In this document: piece after piece, positions 63,327 to 64,000 of the stretch
Layout: every line of letters begins with the position of its first letter
Position numbering within the stretch: position 1 is the first letter of the stretch
Assembly: GCF_000252125.1 (NCBI RefSeq)
Contig: NZ_AHKF01000019.1
Span: 38,199-102,198, forward strand
Direction: 5' to 3'
Origin: Flavobacterium frigoris PS1
GTDB taxonomy: Bacteria > Bacteroidota > Bacteroidia > Flavobacteriales > Flavobacteriaceae
DNA: 64,000 nt
The notes under the pieces: generated by a model
What the model was told of the DNA's origin: nothing
The model's input: the letters and a program-made list of their open reading frames with translations, nothing else
The model's database searches: none
Program-made: the position numbers and the translations under genes

Positions 63327-63863
63327 TTAATTCCAAAAATCATTTATTTTGTTAAATTGTTCCTCGTTATTAGCTTGATTTTCATATTTGTATAAATTAT
63401 CCCAATATATTTCTCCACCGATTTTAACGAATACTTTATAATATCCTTTTGTAAGAGTTCCTATGTTCACTCCAATATTACTAGAGGATTGTCCATTAAG
63501 TGAAAAATTAGAATTTGAACTAATTGTCTGTTCACTATACAGATTTGTATTCAAAATGCTGCTAAAATTTAATTCTTGATGAATTTTTTCTGGTTTTGCT
63601 GAAACAAACCATACATCAGTAACATTTTCTTGTGCTAAAATGTAAACTGATTCGTTAGCTGGATTAGGGTAAATTTTAAACTTGTTATTTACTAAAATAT
63701 TCGGGTTTCCAAGTTTTAATACGATCTCGTTTTGATCTAGTGTTTGTCTACAATTAATTCCAGTCACTAAATTTAAGGCAGCCTTATCAGTTGAATTATT
63801 AGTTTCATCTTTGGTACAACTTAGTGCCAAAATAGAGATAAGAAAAAATAGTTTTTTTTTCAT
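63327..63863 (-). CDS. Lipoprotein with T9SS type-A-like domain
   Basis: A 178-residue lipoprotein: signal MKKKLFFLISILALSC with Cys16, then Thr-Lys-Asp-Glu. From about residue 62 the sequence KIYPNPANESVYILA and the late GTLTKGYYKVFVKIGG strands resemble the type-A C-terminal sorting fold of the type IX secretion system, but with an insertion of about 40 residues in the middle and a C-terminal extension. As it is a lipoprotein, it may only share the fold. The gene is bracketed by inverted 9-bp repeats and palindromes. Confidence 0.72.
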   Translation of the reverse strand: MKKKLFFLISILALSCTKDETNNSTDKAALNLVTGINCRQTLDQNEIVLKLGNPNILVNNKFKIYPNPANESVYILAQENVTDVWFVSAKPEKIHQELNFSSILNTNLYSEQTISSNSNFSLNGQSSSNIGVNIGTLTKGYYKVFVKIGGEIYWDNLYKYENQANNEEQFNKINDFWN

Positions 63864-63880
63864 ATTAATACGTTGAAATG

Positions 63881-64000
63881 TTTGCTAACGTTTCGCTGCT
63901 TTGAGATGGCTGGAAGTTCGTAACCGCTCAATTTTCGGATTAACGGAAACTTGATGCGAAACGGCAATTCCACTAAACTCCAGCTATATCAAAACAGCTG
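63881..64000. repeat. Large imperfect palindrome upstream of the last lipoprotein gene
   Basis: The left arm GCTGCTTTGAGATGGCTGGA (from about 63896) pairs with the right arm near 63976-64000 (CTCCAGCTATATCAAAACAG read in reverse complement), 17 of about 20 bases agreeing. GTTTCG / CGAAAC pairs occur inside, and CGGATTAACGG lies near the centre. The window ends at the outer edge of the right arm. Confidence 0.75.

Noticed and set aside
63183..64000. Integron attC sites around the last lipoprotein gene
   Set aside because: The GTTAGC / GCTAAC ends recall attC cores, but GTTRRRY is not matched and no integrase is visible; kept only as a cassette-like observation.

Overview
The window looks like chromosome of a Flavobacterium-type member of the Bacteroidota. 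The DNA is AT-rich, Shine-Dalgarno sites are scarce, and several starts are preceded by the Bacteroidota -7 box TAnnTTTG. Envelope proteins are typical of the class: TonB-dependent receptors with a carboxypeptidase-regulatory-like domain, many lipoproteins, and several small families known mainly from Flavobacteriia. I see no rRNA or tRNA gene, no CRISPR array, no transposase and no prophage; this is a core-genome stretch with a few accessory islands.

Layout. 1-6019 is the end of a polysaccharide utilisation locus for a beta-1,3-glucan such as laminarin: a partial carbohydrate-binding-type protein, a GH16 lipoprotein, a GH3 beta-glucosidase and a second GH16. 6538-12735 holds a sigma factor, a tiny conserved-looking ORF, an endonuclease III lacking its Fe-S cysteines, a peroxiredoxin, a 487-residue protein of unknown role and an MBL hydrolase. 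11760-15967 (minus) is a likely operon with a VWA membrane protein, a dihydroorotase homologue lacking the metal HxH motif, a small membrane protein and an esterase. 18808-25474 (minus) is the most interesting locus: response regulator, HEAT protein, processive GT2 synthase, LtaS-like transferase and YaiO-type outer-membrane barrel. The last two share a TPR module and overlap by 4 nt; I read this as a complete surface-glycan synthesis, decoration and export system.

26228-35314 carries housekeeping genes (ABC ATPase, msrA, serA, serC, acyl-CoA reductase, ferredoxin) and one clear pseudogene. 35483-41258 has two tandem, related TonB-dependent receptors without SusD partners. 41666-49414 has ychF, an MBL hydrolase, an FMN reductase and parE-parC (topoisomerase IV). 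49469-59522 has TerC, a murQ operon ending in a pentapeptide-repeat and a DinB-like protein, a ZIP transporter, and the rRNA methyltransferases RlmL-like and RlmD. 59858-64000 holds secreted, membrane and lipoprotein genes of unknown function, and ends in a lipoprotein gene bracketed by palindromic repeats like a cassette.

Intergenic DNA contains at least three kinds of structured element: two diverged copies of one element 51 kb apart (8098 and 59597), a two-hairpin element next to the ZIP gene (53223), and the palindromes flanking the last gene. Many gene pairs are separated by perfect hairpin terminators, several of them bidirectional. Starts were moved downstream of the longest possible ORF where signal peptides, family alignment or promoter position demanded it.
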